The position numbers and the translations under genes were made by a program. From Microbacterium sp. (lineage in GTDB: Bacteria > Actinomycetota > Actinomycetes > Actinomycetales > Microbacteriaceae), in contig PNMM01000003.1 in assembly GCA_013823625.1 (NCBI GenBank), forward strand, positions 124,001-188,000: a stretch of DNA of 64,000 nt. Direction: 5' to 3'. The notes below the pieces were generated by a model. The model was not told the origin of the DNA. It saw only the letters and a program-made list of their open reading frames with translations, and did not search any database. Position 1 is the first letter of the stretch, and the number at the start of each line of letters is the position of its first letter. Of this stretch, positions 33,498 through 42,062 are shown piece after piece.

Positions 33498-33536
33498 AGT
33501 GTATCCGCGCGGGCCCCCATGTGGAACCGGTTCCCG
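33498..33536 (-). promoter_or_regulatory. LacI gene promoter with self operator
   Basis: GTGGAACCGGTTCCCG (33521-33536) contains the perfect 12-bp palindrome GGAACCGGTTCC. On the minus strand the promoter reads -35 TTCCAC, 17 bp, -10 TACACT (33503-33498). The operator covers the -35 exactly as at the alpha-glucosidase gene. Confidence 0.75.
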
Positions 33537-33597
33537 ACACCCGGCAGCAAGGGCTGATCCGAAACGGCACGCGGCGAAGCGAGCGACGGGGCGAGCC

Positions 33598-33603
33598 TAG
33601 GCT
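33598..33603 (+). promoter_or_regulatory. -10 hexamer of the ABC exporter gene (leaderless promoter)
   Basis: TAGGCT followed by 6 nt and the ATG at 33610. No Shine-Dalgarno sequence is present. Confidence 0.5.
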
Positions 33604-33609
33604 CAGCAC

Positions 33610-35487
33610 ATGAGTATGGGTGGCGGTCGTCGGGGTTCACGAGTGTCGAGCGGCGATGTGGCCGCTCAGCGGGCGGCGAACGCCGAGGCGCCGCGCATCC
33701 CGAATCTGCTGCCGCGCATCGCCGAGCTGTTTCGTCCGCACCGCACGCCGCTCATCATCACGATTGCGCTCGTGCTCGTTTCGGCGGCCCTCAGCGTCAT
33801 TCCGCCGTTGCTCACGCAACAGGCATTCGACCGCGGGCTCTTTCCGCCCGAGGGCACGCCGAACGTTCCCGTGTTGCTGCAACTGGTCGGCGCCATGCTC
33901 GTGCTCTGGCTCGTCTCGGCGGGCATCGGCATCGGGCAGACCTACCTGACCTCGACGGTCGGCAACAGCGTCATGGCGCAATTGCGCGTGCGCCTCTTCT
34001 CGCACCTACAGGCGATGGAGCTGGGCTTCTTTACGCGAACTAAGACCGGCATCATTCAGTCGCGACTGCAGAACGATGTCGGGGGCGTGGCGGGCGTGCT
34101 CAGCAACACCGTGTCGAGTGTCATTGGCAACACGGTGACCGTCATCGCGGCCTTCATCGCCATGCTCATCTTGAGCTGGCAGTTGACGATCGTGGCCGTG
34201 ATTCTGTTGCCCGTTCTCGTGATCGCCCAACGCCGCGTGGGTCAGGTTCGCGCACGCATCGCGACGAAGACCCAAGAGTCGCTCAGCGACATGACGGCCA
34301 TCACGCAAGAGGCCTTGAGCGTCTCGGGCATTCTGCTCGCCAAGAGCTTCTATCGGCAGCAGAGCGAGGTCGACCGCTACCGGCTCGAGAACGACGTGCA
34401 GCGGGGTCTTCAAGTGCAGTTGTCGATGAGCGGTCAGTGGTTCTTCGCGATGGTCAACGTTTTTCTCTCGGTCATTCCGGCCGTGATCTACCTCGTCGCG
34501 GCGTGGTTGATTCAGACGGATGTGGCGGTCACCGCGGGTACCATCGTCGCCTTCACGACGGTGCAAGCCCGCCTGACCTTTCCACTCATGGGCCTCATGC
34601 GCGTTGCCCTCGACCTGCAGACGAGTGGCGCGCTGTTTGCGCGCATCTTCGAGTACCTCGATCTCGAGCCGCGCATCACCGAAGCCGCTGACGCGCGCGA
34701 CCTCGACCCGGCACAGGTGGGGCGCATCCGCTTCGATGACGTGGTCTTTCGCTACCCCGATGCCGCTGACGATGCCACGCCCACGCTCGACCACGTCTCG
34801 TTCACGGTCGAGCCCGGCCAGTTCGTTGCCTTTGTCGGCCCCTCGGGCGCGGGCAAGACGACCATTTCGTATCTCGTGCCGCGACTGCACGACGTGTCGA
34901 GCGGAGCCGTCGAGGTGGGAGGCGTCGACGTGCGCGAGCTTCGCACCCACAGCCTCATCGAAAGCATCGGCATTGTGAGTCAAGAGACCTACCTGTTTCA
35001 CGCGAGCATCGCCGAGAACCTGCGCTACGCAAAGCCCTCGGCGACGGATGCTGAGCTCGAGGCCGCGTGCCGTGCCGCGAGCATCCACGCCACGATCGAG
35101 AGTTTTCCCGATGGCTACGACACCATCGTGGGCGAGCGCGGCTATCGCCTCTCGGGGGGCGAGAAGCAACGCGTGGCGATCGCACGGGTGTTGCTGAAAG
35201 ACCCGCCCGTGCTGATTCTCGACGAGGCAACGAGCGCCCTTGACTCGGTGTCAGAACGCGTCGTGCAGACCGCCCTCGACGGCGCTAGTCGTGGCCGCAC
35301 GACGATCGCGATTGCTCACCGACTCTCGACCGTGAGCGCTGCCGACGTCATCCATGTTGTTGACGGTGGGCGCATCGTCGAGAGCGGCACGCACGCGACG
35401 CTCATTGGCCGGGGCGGCGTCTACGCTCGATTGGTCGAGCAGCAGTCGGCCGACTACGACCGATCGGCCAGCAACTCAGCCATGTAG
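33610..35487 (+). CDS. ABC exporter, fused membrane and ATPase domains
   Basis: 625 residues. Six membrane helices lie between about 45 and 330 (type I exporter fold), with an ATPase C-terminal half: Walker A GPSGAGKTT, signature LSGGEKQRVAIARVLLK, Walker B VLILDEATSALD and the switch His in AIAHRLST. It resembles MsbA/LmrA-type half transporters that act as homodimers on lipids or drugs. No partner gene is adjacent. Its end overlaps the convergent DUF305 gene by 34 nt. Confidence 0.92.
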   Translation: MSMGGGRRGSRVSSGDVAAQRAANAEAPRIPNLLPRIAELFRPHRTPLIITIALVLVSAALSVIPPLLTQQAFDRGLFPPEGTPNVPVLLQLVGAMLVLWLVSAGIGIGQTYLTSTVGNSVMAQLRVRLFSHLQAMELGFFTRTKTGIIQSRLQNDVGGVAGVLSNTVSSVIGNTVTVIAAFIAMLILSWQLTIVAVILLPVLVIAQRRVGQVRARIATKTQESLSDMTAITQEALSVSGILLAKSFYRQQSEVDRYRLENDVQRGLQVQLSMSGQWFFAMVNVFLSVIPAVIYLVAAWLIQTDVAVTAGTIVAFTTVQARLTFPLMGLMRVALDLQTSGALFARIFEYLDLEPRITEAADARDLDPAQVGRIRFDDVVFRYPDAADDATPTLDHVSFTVEPGQFVAFVGPSGAGKTTISYLVPRLHDVSSGAVEVGGVDVRELRTHSLIESIGIVSQETYLFHASIAENLRYAKPSATDAELEAACRAASIHATIESFPDGYDTIVGERGYRLSGGEKQRVAIARVLLKDPPVLILDEATSALDSVSERVVQTALDGASRGRTTIAIAHRLSTVSAADVIHVVDGGRIVESGTHATLIGRGGVYARLVEQQSADYDRSASNSAM

Positions 35488-36122
35488 TCGAGCTCTTTGC
35501 TCTGCAGCATGACCATGCCGTTCGCGAGCGTCGTGACCTGCGGTTGCGTGCTGCGCGCGAGCACGGCTTCGGCCATTTCAACACCACCCTGATGGTGGGC
35601 GATCATGAGTTCGAGAAAGATGCGTTCGGCCTCGACGCCCGTGGCGTTCTCGAGCTCTTTCATTTGCTCGAACGTCGCCACGCCGGGCATGGGCTCGCCC
35701 GGGGTGTGACCGCCGTGACCGTCGTGACCCGCAGAACCATCGATGACGGGCCGCGAGAGCCACTCCATCTCGGGCTCGGTCGAGGTTTGCGGCAGCCCCC
35801 ACATCGCGAGCCACGCGAACATCTGGCCCTGTTGCTGGGCTTGCGCGGTGGCGATGTCGAGCGCCAGCAGTCGAATCTCGGGGTCGTCGCTGCGATCACG
35901 AATCAGCAGCGACATCTCGACGGCCTGCCCATGGTGCACTTGCATGTCGCGAGCGAAGCCCGCCTCGGCGCTTGACTCGGTGGGGGTCGGGGCCGCGACC
36001 GTCGCGGTGACGCGGCCGATGATCACGCCGCCGACGATGGCAACCAGCACGAGCAGCGCGCCGACCACGATCAGCCGTGAGCGGCTGAGGGCAGGAGACG
36101 CGCTGGTCGTGCTGTCGGTCAT
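35454..36122 (-). CDS. DUF305 domain protein, membrane-anchored
   Basis: 222 residues. One helix at about 16-36 anchors it, with the C-terminal domain outside. Two related His/Met-rich motifs, MQVHHGQAVEMS and MIAHHQGGVEMAE, are the DUF305 hallmark; a His/Gly-rich loop (GHDGHGGH) lies between. Some DUF305 proteins bind copper, so metal binding is possible here. Its start overlaps the DUF3105 gene by 4 nt, a pairing common in actinobacteria. Confidence 0.88.
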   Translation of the reverse strand: MTDSTTSASPALSRSRLIVVGALLVLVAIVGGVIIGRVTATVAAPTPTESSAEAGFARDMQVHHGQAVEMSLLIRDRSDDPEIRLLALDIATAQAQQQGQMFAWLAMWGLPQTSTEPEMEWLSRPVIDGSAGHDGHGGHTPGEPMPGVATFEQMKELENATGVEAERIFLELMIAHHQGGVEMAEAVLARSTQPQVTTLANGMVMLQSKELDYMAELLADRS

Positions 36123-36787
36123 GAGATCTTGCCGGGGCCGTCGACGGCCTGGCTGCAGAGAGCGCCGGGCTCAGGGGCGTCAGGCGACTGACGGTACTTG
36201 ATGATGAAGTCACCGAGGCGCGGGTCGTCAACGCCGTCGAGCGCCACTTGAACGCCCCACGCGCTCGCGACAACCGGAGCCGGCAGGCCGTCGAACGGCG
36301 ACAAGATGATGTATGAGCGCGGCATTTGCGAGCGCAACGCATCGAGGTCGGCACCCGAGACCTGGGCCGGGTCGTAGGTGACCCAGACGGCGCCGTGCTC
36401 GAGTGAGTGCACCGCGTTCTCTGCCGGAACGGGCTGCTCGTAGATGCCACAGTTGAGCCAGGCCGGGTTGTGCGGCCCACCCGCGGGAGGCGTCATCGTG
36501 TAGTTGACGGGCGTATCGACGTGCACCGCTTCGAGCCCTTCGAAGGTCTCGAGGCCTTCGATCTCGATCGTTGCGGGGTCAACCGGCGGCGTGGCCGAGG
36601 TCACGACGATGCCGACGACGATGGCGACAACTGCTACTCCACCGACGATGGCGCCGGCGAGGCCGAGACGGCGATTGCGCTTTTCGGCGGCCTGCTTGGC
36701 CTTGAGGGCGGCGACCTTTTCGGCGCGGCGCTTTTCGCGCTGCTGCTTGATGGTGAGGTCGTTGGTCGAGGAAGTGTCGTCGGCCAC
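36119..36787 (-). CDS. DUF3105 domain protein, membrane-anchored
   Basis: 222 residues from the GTG at 36787, chosen for CAGGAG just upstream; further extension is non-homologous. A charged Lys/Arg-rich N-terminus precedes one membrane helix (about 42-64). The outside domain has VNYTMTPPAGGPHNPAWLNCGIY and NAVHSLEHGAVWVTYDP, typical of DUF3105. Family function is not established; the conserved His residues and coupling to DUF305 suggest a role in metals or redox, which is inference. Confidence 0.88.
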   Translation of the reverse strand: MADDTSSTNDLTIKQQREKRRAEKVAALKAKQAAEKRNRRLGLAGAIVGGVAVVAIVVGIVVTSATPPVDPATIEIEGLETFEGLEAVHVDTPVNYTMTPPAGGPHNPAWLNCGIYEQPVPAENAVHSLEHGAVWVTYDPAQVSGADLDALRSQMPRSYIILSPFDGLPAPVVASAWGVQVALDGVDDPRLGDFIIKYRQSPDAPEPGALCSQAVDGPGKIS

Positions 36788-37020
36788 GGGGGCTCCTGTC
36801 AGATGCGACGGGCAGGGAGGAGAGCGGAGCAAGTGCGTACGTTTCCGCTCATGACATGAAACACGCCATGGGCATGGCACATTCCGAGCGTCAAGGCTTT
36901 CAGCCTACGCACTGCAAACGCTGTGAGCTGCGATCACGGCGCTCTCCCCAAAACTGCGCCGCCTCGCTACTGTGAACCATCCACGTCAACTGCCTGCGGG
37001 CCCCGAGGGTCGAGGATGTC

Positions 37021-39189
37021 ATGTCGAAGAGTGACACCGAGAGCGAGAAGCTCGACCGCGAGCGCCAAGGCGCTTCAGCACGCCGGCGGCGCGGGCTCAG
37101 CATCCAGTCGACCGTGCTCGTCATGCTGCTCGCGGTCAGTGTCACGTCCAATGTGCTCGTTGGCGTCATCGGCTATGTCAATGCGACTGATTCGCTTCGG
37201 GATGCTGCGTTCCAAAGGCTCATCGAGGTGCGCGACTCGCGCACGCGCGAGGTCGAGCGGCTCTTCTCGACGATCGAACGAACGATCGTGGTGCACTCGA
37301 GAGGGCAAAGCGTCATCGACGCAACCGGCGCATTCAGTGCCGCGATGCAGCAACTCGATGACGGTGAACTCGATGACGAACAGTTGCAGGCGCTCACTGC
37401 GTACTACGACGAGGTGTTTGGGCCTGCCCTTGGTGAGTCGACTGGTTCTGCGGTTGACCCTTCGGCGTTCGTGCCCACAGACCCGGCGGCCCGCTATCTG
37501 CAGGTTCACTACACGGCGCCTCACGCCGACTTTGCCGCGGCGATCTCCGTCGACGACGCGGGTGACGGGAGCGAGTGGTCAGCGGTGCACGCGCGCTATC
37601 ACGACTACTTTCGCTCGATGACCGAGTTTCTTGACTATGAAGACGTGCTGTTGATCGATGAGCGAGGCGTCGTGGTCTACAGCGCCTTCAAGGGCGTCGA
37701 TCTGGGAACGAATCTGCTCGATGGGCCGTATCGGCTCTCGAATCTCGCAGCGGCATACGACACCGCTGTGGGAGGAAACCTCTTGGGTGAGGTGACCTTC
37801 ACCGACATCGAGGACTACCCCCCGTCGCTCAATCTTCCGGCCGGATGGGCGGTGACTCCGATTGGGCGCGACGGCGAGGTCATCGGCGCAATGGCTGTCG
37901 AGCTTCCGCTCGACCGCATCAGCGGCGTCATGACGGCCGGGGGCGATACGAGCGAAGGTGGCCTCGGCGAGACCGGCGAGGCATACCTCGTCGGAATCGA
38001 CGGGCTCATGCGCTCGCCGTCACGGCTGCTCGTGAGCGATGCGAACGCCTTCGCCGAAGCATCGCTTGCGGCGGGTACCTCGCCCGAAATCGTCGATCTC
38101 GCGGTTGCGCGGGGCACGACCGTGGGGGTTCAGCCCGTTCGCACCGAGGCGGCTGCGGCGGCCATCGCCGGTCAGTCGGGAACGATCATCGCGAACGACT
38201 ATCTGGGCCGCGACAGCCTCGCGGCGTATGGCCCGGTGAACATCGATGGCATCGATTGGGTTGTCGTTGCCGAAATCGACACGGCCGAGGCGTTCGCTCC
38301 CGTGACTGCCTTTACGCGCAACCTCGTCATCTCGTCAGCGGTGCTCGCCCTCGTGGTGTCGGTGTTGTCGCTGTTGCTTGCTCGCGTCTTTGTGAGTCCG
38401 TTGCGTCGCCTGGCACGAGCAGCTCAACGCATTGCCGCCGGCGAGTCGGGCGTCACCGTCGATGCCGGTTCGAGTGACGAACTCATGAGCGTGTCGACCG
38501 CATTCAATGACATGAGCCGCAGTCTTCAAGTGAAGGCGGAGTTGCTCGATGAGCAGCAGGCCGAGAGCGAGCGACTCTTGCGAGCGCTCATGCCTGAGCC
38601 GGTCATCCGTCGATATCGCGATGGTGACCAAACCATTGCCGAAGACCACGTCGATGTCTCTGTGCTCTACGCCGACATCATGGGTTTCGAAGCGTTCAGT
38701 CGTGACCGCGGATCAGAGGCCACCCTCGAAACGCTCAACGAGCTCGTGCGCCAATTCGATGAAGCGGGCGCCCCCTTTGGCGTTGAACACGTCCGCACCA
38801 CAACGAAGGGCTACTTGGCGAGCTGCGGCCTCACCGTTCCGCGCATCGACAACGCTCGGCGCATGGTCGACTACGCCATTGAGCTCACGCGCATCGTTGA
38901 TCGCTTCAGCGCACAGTGGGGGGTTTCACTCGCGCTTCGAGCCGGTATCGACCTGGGCGAAGCCAGCAGCGGACTCGTCGGTCGTGCTCACATGGTCTAC
39001 GACCTCTGGGGCGACGCGGTGAACCTCGCGTTCCGTCTGCAGGCCGAGCGGGTCGAGTCAGGAATCTTCGTGACCGATCGTTTGGCCGAAGGTCTCCCGG
39101 CCAACGTGCGCCTCGTCGAGGCCGGAGTGATTTCTACCGCCGAAGGCGAGCAGAAGGTGTGGCGCGTCGAGCTCGAGCCAGCCACATGA
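37021..39189 (+). CDS. Membrane sensor with class III cyclase-like domain
   Basis: 722 residues. Membrane helix about 31-52, a large outside dCache-like region (55-435), a second helix (440-463), HAMP (about 465-515), then a class III cyclase domain (about 540-720). The first metal Asp552 is present in VLYADIMGF. The second metal Asp of the usual GD motif is replaced: TTTKGYLASCGL puts Lys596 there. NLAFR keeps Asn668 and Arg672. Activity is therefore doubtful or unusual. It shares ATGA with a MscS-type channel gene, an arrangement like M. tuberculosis Rv2435c/Rv2434c. Confidence 0.88.
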   Translation: MSKSDTESEKLDRERQGASARRRRGLSIQSTVLVMLLAVSVTSNVLVGVIGYVNATDSLRDAAFQRLIEVRDSRTREVERLFSTIERTIVVHSRGQSVIDATGAFSAAMQQLDDGELDDEQLQALTAYYDEVFGPALGESTGSAVDPSAFVPTDPAARYLQVHYTAPHADFAAAISVDDAGDGSEWSAVHARYHDYFRSMTEFLDYEDVLLIDERGVVVYSAFKGVDLGTNLLDGPYRLSNLAAAYDTAVGGNLLGEVTFTDIEDYPPSLNLPAGWAVTPIGRDGEVIGAMAVELPLDRISGVMTAGGDTSEGGLGETGEAYLVGIDGLMRSPSRLLVSDANAFAEASLAAGTSPEIVDLAVARGTTVGVQPVRTEAAAAAIAGQSGTIIANDYLGRDSLAAYGPVNIDGIDWVVVAEIDTAEAFAPVTAFTRNLVISSAVLALVVSVLSLLLARVFVSPLRRLARAAQRIAAGESGVTVDAGSSDELMSVSTAFNDMSRSLQVKAELLDEQQAESERLLRALMPEPVIRRYRDGDQTIAEDHVDVSVLYADIMGFEAFSRDRGSEATLETLNELVRQFDEAGAPFGVEHVRTTTKGYLASCGLTVPRIDNARRMVDYAIELTRIVDRFSAQWGVSLALRAGIDLGEASSGLVGRAHMVYDLWGDAVNLAFRLQAERVESGIFVTDRLAEGLPANVRLVEAGVISTAEGEQKVWRVELEPAT

Positions 39190-40616
39190 CCGAGATCTGG
39201 AACGAGTCGTGGTTTTGGCCGTCGATCGCCGTGATCGTCGGTCTGCCGCTCGTGCTCTTGGTCTTGGGTGAGCTTCTCGAGTCGCTTGTCCAACGCGGCA
39301 GCCCAGCGGCGCGCGTGGTGCGCTTGCTGCGCAACTATGTCGCGCCCGTGGCTGCCTTGCTCATTCTTGTGTCGCAAACAGCAGGAGCCGAGGTCGATGT
39401 CGCGTGGTCGCGCATCGTCGCCACGGTGCTGGGCTTTCTCGTCATTGTCGTGCTCATCAATGGCCTCAACGTGGCGGTGTTCACGACAGCGCGCAAAGGA
39501 AGCTGGCGCGAGCGCTTGCCGTCGATCTTTGTCGACGTCACTCGCTTCGTGCTCATCGCGGTCTCGATCGCGGTGCTCTTCTCGTGGGTCTGGGGCGCCG
39601 ATGTCGGGGGCCTCTTCACCGCCCTCGGCATCGGATCGATCGTCATCGGCCTTGCCCTCCAAAACGCCGTTGGCTCGGTGCTGTCGGGGCTCTTGCTGCT
39701 GTTCGAGCAGCCCTTCGAGCTCGGCGACCACCTTCAGGTGGGGGATGTTCGTGGCCGGGTGATCGAGGTCAACTGGCGCTCGGTGCACATCAAGACCATC
39801 AGTGGCGTCGTGATCGTTCCCAACTCCGAGCTCGCGGGAACGTCATTCTCGAACCTCTCGCGCAAGGGCGGGCCCTTCTCGGCGTGCGCCATGGTTCGCT
39901 TTGCCACCGAGGATCCCCCCGAGACGGTGATTCGCGTCATGGTGGCGGTCGCGGCGGACCTGCCCATGACGGTCGCTACACCGAGCGCAGACACATTCGA
40001 GGCGGGCGAGTACGAGATCACCATTCCCGTTGACGCGCCGACCGACGCGTACGGTGCCCTCTCCGAGTTTCGCCGTCGGCTCTGGTACGCCGCTCGGCGA
40101 GCCGGCCTGCACCTTGATCGCGACTACTACGTCGAATACGACTCGGCCGAGCGTCGTCGCGCGATGCTGACTCGATTCAGTTCGGCGCTCTACTGCAGCC
40201 CCGATGAGTTGCACCGGTACGTCGACAGAGTGCGAGTTGAGCGATACGTCGCGGGCGAGAAACTGCAACACGTCGGAGAGGTTCCCGATGGCATCCGCTT
40301 GATCGACTCGGGTATTGCGCACATGATCGTCGAAGGCCCCGAGGGTGTGCGGGTGCCGGTCACCGAGTTCACTCGGGACGAGATCGTTGGGCTCACCTCG
40401 CTCACGCGGCAAGGCATCAACGCGACGGTACAAGCGACTACCGAGGTGACCGTGCTCGCAGTGCCCGTCGATGTGCTCGATGTGCTCGTCGCGGCACGAC
40501 CCGAGCTCGCTCGTGACTTCGGGCGAGAAATCGACAATCGACGCAAGCTCGTTCGTGACGCATTCGCGAAGGCGGGTATCGACATGCCCATGGGCAAACG
40601 CTCGATCGCCTACTGA
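39186..40616 (+). CDS. MscS-family mechanosensitive channel with C-terminal cNMP-binding-like domain
   Basis: 476 residues from the ATG at 39186, overlapping the cyclase gene stop. Helices occur at about 13-33, 48-66, 74-96 and 113-160; the pore-lining motif LGIGSIVIGLALQNAVGSVLSGL and the beta domain HLQVGDVRGRVIEVNWRSVHIKT are canonical MscS. A cyclic-nucleotide-binding fold follows (about 340-460), ELHRYVDRVRVERYVAGEKL. In its phosphate cassette, hand alignment puts Gly where Glu is usual and Ile where Arg is usual, so binding of cAMP or cGMP is uncertain. It is probably gated by the neighbouring sensor. Confidence 0.9.
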   Translation: MTEIWNESWFWPSIAVIVGLPLVLLVLGELLESLVQRGSPAARVVRLLRNYVAPVAALLILVSQTAGAEVDVAWSRIVATVLGFLVIVVLINGLNVAVFTTARKGSWRERLPSIFVDVTRFVLIAVSIAVLFSWVWGADVGGLFTALGIGSIVIGLALQNAVGSVLSGLLLLFEQPFELGDHLQVGDVRGRVIEVNWRSVHIKTISGVVIVPNSELAGTSFSNLSRKGGPFSACAMVRFATEDPPETVIRVMVAVAADLPMTVATPSADTFEAGEYEITIPVDAPTDAYGALSEFRRRLWYAARRAGLHLDRDYYVEYDSAERRRAMLTRFSSALYCSPDELHRYVDRVRVERYVAGEKLQHVGEVPDGIRLIDSGIAHMIVEGPEGVRVPVTEFTRDEIVGLTSLTRQGINATVQATTEVTVLAVPVDVLDVLVAARPELARDFGREIDNRRKLVRDAFAKAGIDMPMGKRSIAY

Positions 40617-40655
40617 GCAGCGCATGCTCGTCTCAAGCCGAGGGATGCCCGCTGA

Positions 40656-40661
40656 TAGATT
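40656..40661 (+). promoter_or_regulatory. -10 hexamer of cbs (leaderless promoter)
   Basis: TAGATT is followed by 6 nt and the cbs ATG at 40668. There is no Shine-Dalgarno. Confidence 0.5.
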
Positions 40662-40667
40662 CGGCGC

Positions 40668-42062
40668 ATGAAGTTCGCCGAATCTGTCGTTGACCTCATC
40701 GGCGATACGCCGCTCGTTCGTCTCAACCGGGTGACCGAGGGCATCGCGGCGACCGTGCTGGCGAAGGTCGAGTACCTGAATCCGGGCGGTTCGTCGAAAG
40801 ACCGCATCGCCACGCGCATCATCGATGCCGCAGAACGTGAGGGCCTGCTGAAGCCCGGCGGCACGATCGTCGAGCCGACGAGCGGCAACACGGGCGTGGG
40901 CCTCGCCCTCGTGGCGCAACAGCGCGGTTATCGCTGTGTGTTCGTTCTGCCCGACAAGGTGGGCGAAGACAAGCGCAACGTGCTCACGGCCTACGGTGCC
41001 GAGATCGTCGTGACACCGACGGCCGTCGCACCCGACGACCCGGAGTCGTACTACAGCGTTTCTGACCGCTTGGCCCGCGAGATTCCGGGCGCCTTCAAGC
41101 CCAATCAATACGCCAACCCCAACGGCCCGCTGAGCCACTACGAGACCACGGGCCCCGAAATCTGGCGCGACACCGAGGGCCACCTCACGCACTTCGTCGC
41201 CGGTGTGGGCACGGGCGGCACGATCTCGGGCACGGGCCGCTTCTTGCGCGAGGCGAGCGCTGACCGCGCGAGTGGTCGCGTGCAGGTCGTCGGCGTTGAC
41301 CCCGTCGGCAGCGTCTACTCGGGTGGCACGGGTCGCCCCTATCTCGTTGAGGGAGTCGGCGAAGACTTCTGGCCGGCCGCCTATGACCCCACCGTGGTTG
41401 ACCGCATTGTTGCCGCGAGCGATCAGCAGTCGTTCGACATGACCTTGCGTCTCGCGCGCGAAGAGGGCTTGCTGGTCGGCGGTTCGTGCGGCATGGCCGT
41501 CGTCGGCGCGCTCGAGGTCGCGCGCGAGCTCGGCCCCGATGACGTTGTCGTCGTGCTGCTGCCCGACGGTGGCCGCGGCTACCTCGGCAAGATTTTCAAT
41601 GACGGGTGGATGCGCCGCCACGGCTTCACGCGCCCCACGGGCTCGCCGACCGTGGCCGATCTGCTCGGCACCCCGCCGCGCGAACTCGCCCACCTGCGCC
41701 GCGAGCACACGGTCGCGGATGCGGTGGCAGCACTCGAGGCGCACCCCGGTGCGTTGCCCGTGGTGGCGGCCGAGCCGCCGCTCGTGCTGGGTGAAGTGGT
41801 GGGGGCGGTCGACGCCCGCACTCTGTTGCGGGCACTCGCCACGGGCGCGGTGACTCCGGCAGATCCGATCACCGCCGCGATGGGGCCGAGCATGCCCGTC
41901 GTCGGCGCACACGAGAGCCTCGAAGCCGCGGGCGAGCGCTTCGGTGACCGAGGTGCTGGCGGTCAGCATCCCGACACCCTCATGGTGCTCGACGGCGGAA
42001 ACCCCGTCGGTCTGCTGCACCGCACCGACCTGATGACCGCTCTCGCGGGAGGCCACGCATGA
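40668..42062 (+). CDS. cbs: Cystathionine beta-synthase
   Basis: 464 residues. The PLP domain has Lys44 in GGSSKDRIA, TSGNTGVGLALVA and GVGTGGTISGTGRF for phosphate binding. Two CBS repeats form the last 130 residues. It condenses serine and homocysteine to cystathionine, the first step of reverse transsulfuration. Length and the CBS tail distinguish it from cysteine synthase, which ends near 310. The next gene overlaps by ATGA, and the two enzymes act in sequence. Confidence 0.92.
   Translation: MKFAESVVDLIGDTPLVRLNRVTEGIAATVLAKVEYLNPGGSSKDRIATRIIDAAEREGLLKPGGTIVEPTSGNTGVGLALVAQQRGYRCVFVLPDKVGEDKRNVLTAYGAEIVVTPTAVAPDDPESYYSVSDRLAREIPGAFKPNQYANPNGPLSHYETTGPEIWRDTEGHLTHFVAGVGTGGTISGTGRFLREASADRASGRVQVVGVDPVGSVYSGGTGRPYLVEGVGEDFWPAAYDPTVVDRIVAASDQQSFDMTLRLAREEGLLVGGSCGMAVVGALEVARELGPDDVVVVLLPDGGRGYLGKIFNDGWMRRHGFTRPTGSPTVADLLGTPPRELAHLRREHTVADAVAALEAHPGALPVVAAEPPLVLGEVVGAVDARTLLRALATGAVTPADPITAAMGPSMPVVGAHESLEAAGERFGDRGAGGQHPDTLMVLDGGNPVGLLHRTDLMTALAGGHA

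Noticed and set aside
39843-42056. A 737-codon minus-strand frame opposite the MscS and cbs genes
   Set aside because: Its composition is that of a shadow frame in high-GC DNA, and the plus strand encodes well-conserved proteins across it.
40668-42062. Cysteine synthase (cysK/cysM)
   Set aside because: The C-terminal CBS repeats and the coupled gamma-synthase/lyase gene indicate cystathionine beta-synthase.
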